From an uncultured Aquimarina sp. (GTDB taxonomy: Bacteria; Bacteroidota; Bacteroidia; Flavobacteriales; Flavobacteriaceae): a stretch of DNA of 64,000 nt. Where the stretch lies: NCBI GenBank assembly GCA_947497175.1, contig CANMFM010000004.1, positions 682,001 to 746,000 on the forward strand, read 5' to 3'. The notes under the pieces were generated by a model that had not been told where the DNA came from, made no database searches, and was given only the letters and a program-made list of their open reading frames with translations. Positions 54,679 to 64,000 of this stretch are shown here, piece by piece (position 1 is the stretch's first letter; each line of letters starts with the position of its first letter). Position numbers and translations under genes: made by a program.

Positions 54679-54898
54679 AAGTTTGCGTAAGAAAATTTAC
54701 GTCAGTCAGAGTCATTTTCGATAGAAATTCGTATCCAAGACAAGTAAATTTTCAATCAAAAGCCTTGTCATCCTGAGCATATCGAAGGATCGATATAATT
54801 CTTCTTCATATCATCTCGAGCAGCAAAGAGAGGTCATTATAAAAAATTACCCGATTTGACCACTTTTTTTAATCAACCCCTAAGACCGAATTCAGGGT
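54679..54898 (-). repeat. 220-bp intergenic repeat, copy 2 (inverted)
   Basis: Reverse-complement match to 49106-49327 over nearly all its length, with point changes and small indels. The segment CATCCTGAGCATATCGAAGG resembles a dispersed element found in many Bacteroidetes genomes, but the whole unit is longer. Confidence 0.8.
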
Positions 54899-55100
54899 AT
54901 CATTAAATTAAGATTACTGACATAAGATGTTAGATAACTAACACATTATTTGATTTAGCAATATTAGATTTGAATACCATCTTACTGAAGTGTATTCATG
55001 AAAAATCCAATTAAACGCTCTACCTTTCTGATCACTACCATGTTTTGTTTCTGCTTGGTTAGAGAAAATACAAAGTTTTATGTGTAAGTCTTAGAACACT

Positions 55101-55115
55101 ATAGATGTTATCTAT
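55101..55115. promoter_or_regulatory. Putative OxyR site upstream of katG
   Basis: ATAG-N7-CTAT, the OxyR half-operator pattern, at -105 to -119 from the katG ATG. The second half-operator is not well preserved. OxyR controls katG in many bacteria. Confidence 0.4.
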
Positions 55116-55189
55116 TTAGCTATAATTTTATAAACACTATCCATTTTTATCTACAAAAAAATACTGTTAACTTTAAGAACCAACAATAA

Positions 55190-57496
<2,307 letters not shown>

Positions 57497-57518
57497 TTTT
57501 ATACTTAAGTATAAAATA

Positions 57519-57556
57519 ACCCCCTACTTTGTTTTCATAAAGTGGGGGTGTTTTTT
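57519..57556 (+). terminator. katG terminator
   Basis: An 11-bp stem with one bulge (57519-57530 with 57539-57549, 8-nt loop), then TTTTTT. It starts 23 bp past the katG stop. The remainder of 57557-57710 holds nothing seen. Confidence 0.8.
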
Positions 57557-57710
57557 ATATAAAAACCTGTCTTTTGGCCAAATAAGAATTGCTGGATTAA
57601 ATAATCCAAAAACGTTAATTTATCTGATATAATACTATTTTTAATGAATGTATGGTGTATAAATTTATTGTAGATTTATATAGTTCTACAACATAAAACA
57701 ACGACAAATC

Positions 57711-58106
57711 ATGAGTAATCAAAAAGGATTGGCCTTATGGCATCAATTTGTAAGCAATAGAGACGTATCCAGGCTAGGCGAACTTATCGCAGATGATGCA
57801 GTATTACATTCGCCTGTTGTGTGGACACCTCAAAAAGGAAAGAAAATCGTAAGCATATATCTCACCGCAGCAGCTAGCATTATTGCCAATGAGCATTTTA
57901 AATATATCAGAGAAGTGAGTAAAGATGAGCATAGTATTTTAGAATTTACCACAGAGATTAATGGCGTGACTGTTGAAGGCGTAGATATGCTGACATTTGA
58001 TCAAAATGGAAAACTAAAAGATATCAAAGTAATGATACGCCCTTTAAAGGCGATACAGGTAGTACATCAAAAAATGGGAGCGTTTTTAGAACGCATGAAA
58101 GAATAA
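57711..58106 (+). CDS. NTF2/SnoaL-like protein C
   Basis: 131 residues, begins MSNQKGLALWHQFVSNRDVSRLGELIADDAVLHSPVV, a typical NTF2-like start, and ends with a helix (LKAIQVVHQKMGAFLERMK). More diverged than the tandem pair at 51568 and 52039. Function unknown. Confidence 0.82.
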   Translation: MSNQKGLALWHQFVSNRDVSRLGELIADDAVLHSPVVWTPQKGKKIVSIYLTAAASIIANEHFKYIREVSKDEHSILEFTTEINGVTVEGVDMLTFDQNGKLKDIKVMIRPLKAIQVVHQKMGAFLERMKE

Positions 58107-58236
58107 CCGGTTATTTATTGTCAATACTCCAGCTGAGGATCCTCCACTTCCTCAAAAAAAATCTTAAGAGCTATTCAGTTATTTAAAGTGAGTTCTAAGT
58201 ATTTGATAACTTTACAAAACTAAAATATTAAGAACT

Positions 58237-59046
58237 TTGAAAAATAATGATGTTTTTTTAAAGAAGGGACAATATTTAGCTCCTACATTTCATACTTACG
58301 ATTTCCAAGACTTTTTGATTGGTATTACTAAGTATGAAAACCCAATGGACACCGGTGTTTGGCATTCTCATGAAAAAGCGTTGATTAGTTTTGTACTTTA
58401 TGGTCATAATACAGAGTATAGAAAGGGACAAAAAATAGAAAGAACCAATGGGGCTATAAACTATTATCATTCTCATGAATTGCATAAAAACGTCTACAAT
58501 ACTTTTCCGTCTATGCATATAAGTCTGGAAATAGACACTAATTTTTTAAATAAATATAATTATACAGAAGAACTAATTGAATTAGCTGTTAGAAAAAACC
58601 ATGATGCTAATTTTACCTTCATAAAACTAATGAGTGAAGCACAAGTAAACGATTTGCAATCCTATAACTCTTTAGAAATGTTATTTGTAGCCTTTCTTGA
58701 AAACTCTCTTAAATCACAAAGTGAAGCAGTGTTCCCGTACTGGATGCAGTCAGTTCGGGATATATTAAATGATAGATGGAATGAGAATATTTCTTTAAGA
58801 GAATTAGCTGATAATGTAGACGTTCATCCTACCACCATTTCCAAAAATTTTAAACGATATTTTGGGTGTACACTTGGTGAGTATACGAGAAAGCTAAAAG
58901 TTAATCACTCTTTAAGTTTCTTAAACTCTTCTCAACATTCACTTACCGAAACAGCTTATTTATGTGGTTTTTCAGATCAAAGCCATTTTACAAGAATTTT
59001 TAAGTCAATGACAGGGTATCTACCAAAAGAATTCATAAAAGTCTAA
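58237..59046 (+). CDS. AraC family transcriptional regulator
   Basis: 269 residues with an N-terminal cupin-like sensing domain (HSHEKALISFVLYG) and a C-terminal double HTH (about 175-265, ISLRELADNVDVHPTTISKNFKRYFG, LTETAYLCGFSDQSHFTRIFKSMTGYLPKEF). The start is TTG at 58237, the only candidate near the expected N-terminus. Targets unknown; the adjacent DUF6624 gene follows on the same strand. Confidence 0.9.
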   Translation: MKNNDVFLKKGQYLAPTFHTYDFQDFLIGITKYENPMDTGVWHSHEKALISFVLYGHNTEYRKGQKIERTNGAINYYHSHELHKNVYNTFPSMHISLEIDTNFLNKYNYTEELIELAVRKNHDANFTFIKLMSEAQVNDLQSYNSLEMLFVAFLENSLKSQSEAVFPYWMQSVRDILNDRWNENISLRELADNVDVHPTTISKNFKRYFGCTLGEYTRKLKVNHSLSFLNSSQHSLTETAYLCGFSDQSHFTRIFKSMTGYLPKEFIKV

Positions 59047-59124
59047 TGAAAAGGCAAATTCTGTTCTATTTTTAAAGAAAACCCTGGGCTTTCTTTGCAA
59101 AGATTACTCCTAACACAAATAGTC

Positions 59125-60459
59125 ATGAGAGATAATACGTTTTATAAAACATGGTATCTATTACATATATGTATGTTAATTTTAGTGATTAGCTGTCACC
59201 CCTCTAAAAAAGATGCCTCTCCTCAAAAAGAAGAAAACCTTGTAAACCATGACCAAGAATGGGTAACTCTTTTAATTAAAGCATATCAGACCTTACATGA
59301 AAGTAGAAGTCTTGAAGCTGCCGACCTAATATTTGAAGCTTCAGAACTTATGCCAAAAAAGAATTGGGAAAACTATTTAGTGGCCTCCACCATTTATGCC
59401 CCGAAGGGTAAAAAGGAAAAAGCATTTACATCAATCGAAAAAGCAATAGAAGCTGGTCTTAAAGATCCTGAATTATTAAAATCACTTCCAGACTTTTCTT
59501 CATTGTATGATGATTCGAGATGGGATAGTTTAATTACTAAAACTCAAAGAAAAAGAAAAGAATATTTAACATCTATTCAAAACCCTGAGCTTTTAAAAGA
59601 AATGGAAGAAATGTGGGCTCAAGATCAATTAGCATTATCGCAATATGAAGAAAATATAAAATCTTTAGACAGTAGTGCGACCAGAGACGAATACAGGTTA
59701 TTATTTAAACCTGTTAAAGACCGATGGGAAATAAACAAAAATAGGCTAGACAGTATTATAAGCATACACGGCTGGCCTGGAAACAAAATTGTTGGCGAAG
59801 ATGGAGCAGAGATTAGCTGGGCCATTGCGCAACATAATCCAGATATCTTTTTTAAACAGAAATGTTTGATACTAATTAAAGAGGCTATACAAAATGGAGA
59901 TACAAATCCGAACCATTATGCAGAGCTTACGGATAGGATTGCTCGAGATACCTGGCAAAAGCAAATATATGGAGCAAGTATGAGTACTGACACTCCTCAC
60001 CCTATCGAAGATCCGGCAAATGTTGATAATAGAAGATTGAAATTAGGGCTTCATGAACCTATTGAAGTTTATGCTTTGTATCACGGGATAAAATATAAAA
60101 GACCAAGTGTTGAAGAAGCTACATTAAAGCTGAATGCTTCCTATGAAAAAGCACAGGAAAATTATAGCGTTTTCGAAAAATTTGCATCAGAAAAAAATGC
60201 AGATTCAGCAAATTCATATATAGTGAAATCTATAGCGTTTCATGGTGATATTAATAACGAGCAACTTTATAATGCTGCAATCCACCTAGCCAAAATTGGT
60301 AATAAACGTTCAGAACAGATTAGTTTAAAAATTCTAAAGGTTCTTATCTGGCGAAAATGGAAGAATCGATTTAAGATTACAGACCAGCCCGAATTTAGTT
60401 CTTTACAGGGTAAAAGCGAATGGTCAGAGATTAGTAAACTATTGCAAAATAGTAACTAG
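59125..60459 (+). CDS. DUF6624-type lipoprotein
   Basis: 444 residues from the ATG at 59125; an upstream TTG is less likely. The N-terminal membrane segment ends in lipobox VISC. A helical TPR-like half (about 30-150) is followed by the DUF6624 signature SIHGWPGNKIVGEDGAEISWAIAQHNP. Role unknown. Confidence 0.82.
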   Translation: MRDNTFYKTWYLLHICMLILVISCHPSKKDASPQKEENLVNHDQEWVTLLIKAYQTLHESRSLEAADLIFEASELMPKKNWENYLVASTIYAPKGKKEKAFTSIEKAIEAGLKDPELLKSLPDFSSLYDDSRWDSLITKTQRKRKEYLTSIQNPELLKEMEEMWAQDQLALSQYEENIKSLDSSATRDEYRLLFKPVKDRWEINKNRLDSIISIHGWPGNKIVGEDGAEISWAIAQHNPDIFFKQKCLILIKEAIQNGDTNPNHYAELTDRIARDTWQKQIYGASMSTDTPHPIEDPANVDNRRLKLGLHEPIEVYALYHGIKYKRPSVEEATLKLNASYEKAQENYSVFEKFASEKNADSANSYIVKSIAFHGDINNEQLYNAAIHLAKIGNKRSEQISLKILKVLIWRKWKNRFKITDQPEFSSLQGKSEWSEISKLLQNSN

Positions 60460-60462
60460 TTG

Positions 60463-61566
60463 TCAAACCACCTCAAACAATTTGCCCGGTAGGGGCTTGA
60501 TTACTCCTTTTAGTTCCATATTTAATAAAACAGAAGCTGCTTTGAAGGTAGGGATCTGGCATTGTAATGCAATGGTATCTAATAACTCCTTACCGTTATC
60601 ATTTAAGAAATTATAGATCTTTTGTTCCTCTTCTTCTAATTCGACAAACAACTTTTTTTGCACTATAGGTTGCTTTTTCTCTTCTAGTTCCCAATTAAGC
60701 ATATAAATCAAATCGGCGGCACTGGTTAGCATATGAGCTCGTTGTGTTTTGATAAGCATATTACATCCTTTACTTAAAGGATCATTGGCTCGACCTGGCA
60801 CTGCAAACACATCACGATTATACGAGTTGGCGATATCTGCCGTAACCAACGACCCACCCTTGTCCGCACTTTCGATTACGACAGTAGCTTCGCTAAGCCC
60901 TGCAATAATGCGATTACGGCCTAAAAAATTTTTACGATCAAATGTATCTGTGCTCCAAAAGTCTGTAAAAAAACCTCCGTTTTCTTCAATTTGAGCCACA
61001 TATTTTTTGTGCACTTTTGGATACATCTGATTAAGACCATGAGCCAAACAACCTATAGTTTGCAACTTGTGTTTTACGGCAGCTCGCTGAGCAGTAATAT
61101 CTACCCCATATGCAAAACCAGAGACAATAACCGGATCGATTGGAGCTAGAGCCTCTATGAGTTCTTCACAAAATTGAATTCCATAATGAGTTACTTTACG
61201 TGTCCCTACAATACTCAATATCCTTTTTTGCCGCAGATCAATATTTCCACTACTAAATAATACTACCGGCCCATCAATACAGTGCTTCAATTTTTCAGGA
61301 TACTCTGGTTGATCATATACCCAATACTTAAGTTCGTTTTCTTTGATAAAGTGTAATTCGTTATCAGCAGCGCTACGATGTTTTGGATTGTGTAAATCTT
61401 TAATTTTGACAGTACCGATACCATCGATTTTTAAAAGATTACTAGCTTTTTCATTAAGTACTTCTTCTGCAGAACCTACTTCTCGAATCAATTTTTTGAT
61501 AGAATTATCCCCTAGATTAGGTACTTTTTTAAGGGTCAGTAAAGCAATTAATTTTTCGTCGGTCAT
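60463..61566 (-). CDS. dprA: DNA-processing protein DprA
   Basis: 367 residues. An N-terminal HhH-type region (about 1-70), the Rossmann core with SIVGTRKVTHYG and VSGFAYGVDITAQ, and a C-terminal winged-helix-like part. DprA protects incoming single-stranded DNA and loads RecA during natural transformation; a role in ordinary recombination is possible. It converges on the DUF6624 gene with a 3-bp gap. Confidence 0.95.
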   Translation of the reverse strand: MTDEKLIALLTLKKVPNLGDNSIKKLIREVGSAEEVLNEKASNLLKIDGIGTVKIKDLHNPKHRSAADNELHFIKENELKYWVYDQPEYPEKLKHCIDGPVVLFSSGNIDLRQKRILSIVGTRKVTHYGIQFCEELIEALAPIDPVIVSGFAYGVDITAQRAAVKHKLQTIGCLAHGLNQMYPKVHKKYVAQIEENGGFFTDFWSTDTFDRKNFLGRNRIIAGLSEATVVIESADKGGSLVTADIANSYNRDVFAVPGRANDPLSKGCNMLIKTQRAHMLTSAADLIYMLNWELEEKKQPIVQKKLFVELEEEEQKIYNFLNDNGKELLDTIALQCQIPTFKAASVLLNMELKGVIKPLPGKLFEVV

Positions 61567-61713
61567 GTAACACTTTATAAGTCAGTACAAGAAACGAAAA
61601 AAAATGAAACTGTTGATAAATTAAACCTCCTTAGTTTTAATCGCCTTCATTTTTTTTTACCTTTGATTGAATAACCACACACTGCTCAAAGCAGTATATT
61701 TTTTAAGGGGGAA

Positions 61714-62712
61714 ATGAACACTACAGCCAAATACATAAGCGAATTATTATATAGATACGAATGTGTGATCTTACCAGGTTTTGGGGCTTTTTTAACAAGA
61801 CGCCAACCTGCGACCATACAAGAGAACACTAATTCGTTTTACCCTCCTCAAAAACAATTATCTTTTAATAGCCAGTTAAAAAACAATGATGGTTTACTAG
61901 CAAACTACATTGCTTCTGCAGAAAACATTTCTTATACTGATGCTGTAGCCAAGATCCAACGTTATGTTTTATCTCTTCATGAGAAAATAGCTCAGGGCAA
62001 ACGTATAGAATTAGACCGCATTGGTGCCTTTTTTACTTCTGTAGAAAACACGTTACAATTTGAGCCATTACAAGAGGTTAATTATCTTACTGAGGCATTT
62101 GGTTTAAGCTCTTTTGTATCTCCGGCGATTCATCGCGAGGTTGAAATAACACGAGAAATATATAAAGAAGAAGTCGAGGCTATAGAAGAAAAAGTTCCTT
62201 TAATCTTTACTCCTGAAAAACGTAAGGAGCGTCCATATTTACAGTATGCCGCTGCTGCCGCTATTGTGATAGGAATTAGTGGCTTTTTTGGATTGAAAAA
62301 AATAAGTGACAATACAATAAGCTATAATCACCAGGAATGGCAACAAGCGAATCAGGAAATAGAAAACACAATACAGGAAGCTACATTTGAAATTTCCAAT
62401 CCATTACCTGCAATCAATCTCAATCTTATAAGAGAAGAAGAAATAACGAACAATTCTTCTGCAGAAGCAGAAACTATTTCGGGAAAATATCATGTTGTTG
62501 CCGGGGCCTTTAGAATAGCTTCTAATGCCAATAAAAAAGTACAGCAGTTAAAAGATCAAGGTTTTAATGCCCGCCTAATCGGGAAGAATAAATATGGCTT
62601 ACATCAAGTAGTTTATGAGAGTTTTACAGATCGATTAGAAGCATTAAAAGCATTACGAAAGATCAAAAAAGAGCAAAGTTCCAGAGCTTGGCTATTTGTT
62701 GAAGAACTATAA
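61714..62712 (+). CDS. HU-like (CCDC81-type) domain and SPOR domain membrane protein
   Basis: 332 residues. The N-terminal half (about 1-140) matches the prokaryotic CCDC81/HU-like domain (YISELLYRYECVILPGFGAFLTRRQPA, RYVLSLHEKIAQGKRIELDRIGAFF). A membrane helix follows at about 175-190 and a C-terminal SPOR domain (about 252-330, YHVVAGAFRIASNANKKVQQLKDQGF). SPOR domains bind denuded peptidoglycan at the septum. This links a cytoplasmic HU-like part to the cell wall and is a common Bacteroidetes architecture. Confidence 0.9.
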   Translation: MNTTAKYISELLYRYECVILPGFGAFLTRRQPATIQENTNSFYPPQKQLSFNSQLKNNDGLLANYIASAENISYTDAVAKIQRYVLSLHEKIAQGKRIELDRIGAFFTSVENTLQFEPLQEVNYLTEAFGLSSFVSPAIHREVEITREIYKEEVEAIEEKVPLIFTPEKRKERPYLQYAAAAAIVIGISGFFGLKKISDNTISYNHQEWQQANQEIENTIQEATFEISNPLPAINLNLIREEEITNNSSAEAETISGKYHVVAGAFRIASNANKKVQQLKDQGFNARLIGKNKYGLHQVVYESFTDRLEALKALRKIKKEQSSRAWLFVEEL

Positions 62713-62892
62713 TTTCTCAGAAAATTTTCTTTCAAAGAAAATGGTATTATATTTCATTTTTATCACTATTCCTTTTGATTTGTAACCATCATTTATACAT
62801 TTTGAGGAAAAACCTGATGGGATCCACAATCGTCCTGTTTTAATCCAAATCACTTTTATTCAACAGTATAGTGTAAGTTATCCAGACGTGAC

Positions 62893-62900
62893 TATCTTTG
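62893..62900 (+). promoter_or_regulatory. Thioesterase -7 promoter core
   Basis: TATCTTTG fits TAnnTTTG and lies 17 bp upstream of the ATG at 62918. It would place the transcript start past the alternative GTG at 62888, supporting the ATG. Confidence 0.45.
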
Positions 62901-62917
62901 CCAAAATTTTGCATTAT

Positions 62918-63427
62918 ATGGAAGCCAGACATCCTTCAGAATCTTGTACCACATTAACCGATTTAGTTTTAACAGGTGAAACTAATCCTCTTAATAATTT
63001 ATTTGGAGGTGAGTTATTAGCCCGAATGGACCGCGCTGCTGGTATAGCCGCCGGTAGACATTCACGAAGAATTGTAGTTACAGCATCTGTAAATCATGTG
63101 GCATTTAATAAAGCTATTCCTTTAGGTAGTGTAGTAACTGTAGAAGCTAAAGTTTCGAGAGCATTTAGATCCTCTATGGAGGTATATATTGACGTTTGGG
63201 TAGAGGATAGACAAAGTGGTGATAAAACCAAAGCTAATGAGGCCATATACACCTTTGTTGCCGTTAACGAAAGTGGAACTCCTGTTGCAGTACCACAAAT
63301 TAAACCAGAAACCCCACTCGAAAAAGAACGTTTTGATGCTGCTTTAAGACGTAAGCAACTTAGTTTAGTACTAGCAGGTAAGATGAAGCCTGATGACGCT
63401 ACAGAACTTAAAGCGTTGTTTGTATAG
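62918..63427 (+). CDS. Acyl-CoA thioesterase, hotdog fold
   Basis: 169 residues from the ATG at 62918. Hotdog-type segments LVLTGETNPLNNLFGGELLARMDRAAGIAAGRHS and VTASVNHVAFNKAIPLGSVVTVEAKV. Family members hydrolyse medium- to long-chain acyl-CoA. Short leader; the preceding gap holds no other gene. Confidence 0.92.
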   Translation: MEARHPSESCTTLTDLVLTGETNPLNNLFGGELLARMDRAAGIAAGRHSRRIVVTASVNHVAFNKAIPLGSVVTVEAKVSRAFRSSMEVYIDVWVEDRQSGDKTKANEAIYTFVAVNESGTPVAVPQIKPETPLEKERFDAALRRKQLSLVLAGKMKPDDATELKALFV

Positions 63428-63584
63428 CATGATCATATTTTTCTAAAAAATATTGTAGGATAACGAATGAGGTAAATGTTTTTATCATTTTTATTTACAT
63501 GCCAATATCTAAAAGGCTTTAGTAAAACAAGAACTTGTACAAAAATTGTAGTTAAGTATTTCCCTTAAGATCATTAGAATTGTT

Positions 63585-64000
63585 TTAACCCGTAACAACA
63601 CCAATGATAAAGCCTATAAGTATTGAACCCATGATCATTGTAGCTGCAATGACTACAAATTTCAATAACCTTATAAGTACTTGTCCAAATGAAAGGTTAT
63701 ATAGTCTGATATACGCATAGGTATAATATATTATTGTGCCTACTAATCCAAAGAAGTGAATAGATCCTGAGATAACCAGGCTAAGTAAAAAGAAAATTGT
63801 GGTTAACAGAAATGTGAAGCCTTGTATGTATGCATTGATGACCAAATGTTCCCCATAGTTATACGGCTTCCAAAATGTTAAAAAGGCGATAATAGCATAA
63901 AAAGGTAACAATAAGAAAGAGAACAGATTGTAGTATTTTAATATTGCTTTTTGAACTTGCTCTCCTTGTTCTAGTTGCTGTTTTAATACCTCATTTTGGT
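63585..64000 (-). CDS. DUF3667-like membrane protein (5' part outside window)
   Basis: About 138 residues of the C-terminal part, open to the right edge; the true start is beyond 64000. A charged region is followed by several membrane helices with FWKPYNYGEHLVINAYIQGF, which looks like the end of DUF3667-type Bacteroidetes membrane proteins. The start of that family carries a Cys-rich motif, which cannot be checked here. Confidence 0.6.
   Translation of the reverse strand, partial: QNEVLKQQLEQGEQVQKAILKYYNLFSFLLLPFYAIIAFLTFWKPYNYGEHLVINAYIQGFTFLLTTIFFLLSLVISGSIHFFGLVGTIIYYTYAYIRLYNLSFGQVLIRLLKFVVIAATMIMGSILIGFIIGVVTG

Noticed and set aside
54998-55087. 29-codon ORF upstream of katG
   Set aside because: No Shine-Dalgarno, no family, and no terminator of its own; kept only as a note in the gap entry.

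Overview
The window looks like a contiguous chromosomal segment of a marine Flavobacteriaceae bacterium (Bacteroidota), most likely Aquimarina or a close relative; this is inferred from gene content, with no database search. Supporting signs are AT-rich DNA, lipoproteins with a Cys in a short lipobox followed by acidic residues, a secreted protein with a type IX secretion C-terminal domain, Bacteroidetes-type TAnnTTTG promoter cores, starts that mostly lack Shine-Dalgarno sequences, and a complete moxR/bat operon in flavobacterial order. I saw no rRNA, tRNA, CRISPR array, prophage or intact insertion sequence.

Layout. 1-3145: the 3' part of a RicT/PSP1-family gene, the tRNA hydroxylase gene trhO, then a 1-kb region without large genes that holds two strong terminators and a 28-codon peptide ORF with an unusually good ribosome binding site. 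3146-11224: recA, an ECF sigma factor translationally coupled to an unusual protein with an inner-membrane segment and an outer-membrane barrel, a TPR sensor kinase, an acyltransferase and trpS. 11225-17640: lipoproteins (one with three near-identical repeats), pheS with a conserved small partner, a CREST/ceramidase-like membrane protein and a fasciclin-domain protein. 17640-18880: the decayed end of a TonB-dependent receptor beside a RelE-type toxin-antitoxin pair. 18885-24173: cvpA and two SulP transporters around a beta-carbonic anhydrase, probably a bicarbonate uptake locus.

24385-34708: an alpha/beta hydrolase, then moxR, DUF58, a BatD-like protein, batA, batB, batC, batD and batE on the minus strand. 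34709-40868: a frameshifted small membrane protein gene, an SDR, an AlbA_2-domain protein, a metallophosphoesterase and an SPFH-GYF / double zinc-ribbon pair resembling YdjI/YdjG of Bacillus. 40928-46526: a 1221-residue T9SS-secreted propeller protein, a small lipoprotein and a trehalase-like glycosidase. 46756-49005: an ALDH7-type dehydrogenase and 3-hydroxyanthranilate dioxygenase. 49106-54898: two inverted copies of a roughly 220-bp unclassified repeat enclosing gpsA, two NTF2-like paralogues, a sulfurtransferase and a GH3 enzyme. 55220-64000: a catalase-peroxidase with a lipoprotein signal and an OxyR-like upstream site, an NTF2-like protein, an AraC regulator, a DUF6624 lipoprotein, dprA, a HU/SPOR protein, a thioesterase and the 3' end of a DUF3667-like membrane protein.

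The observations I rate highest are the sigma factor with its membrane-to-barrel fusion, the peptide ORF and candidate RNA unit upstream of recA, the inverted 220-bp repeat pair, the lipoprotein catalase-peroxidase with its putative OxyR site, the toxin-antitoxin pair at a decayed receptor gene, and the small membrane protein broken at a T6 run.
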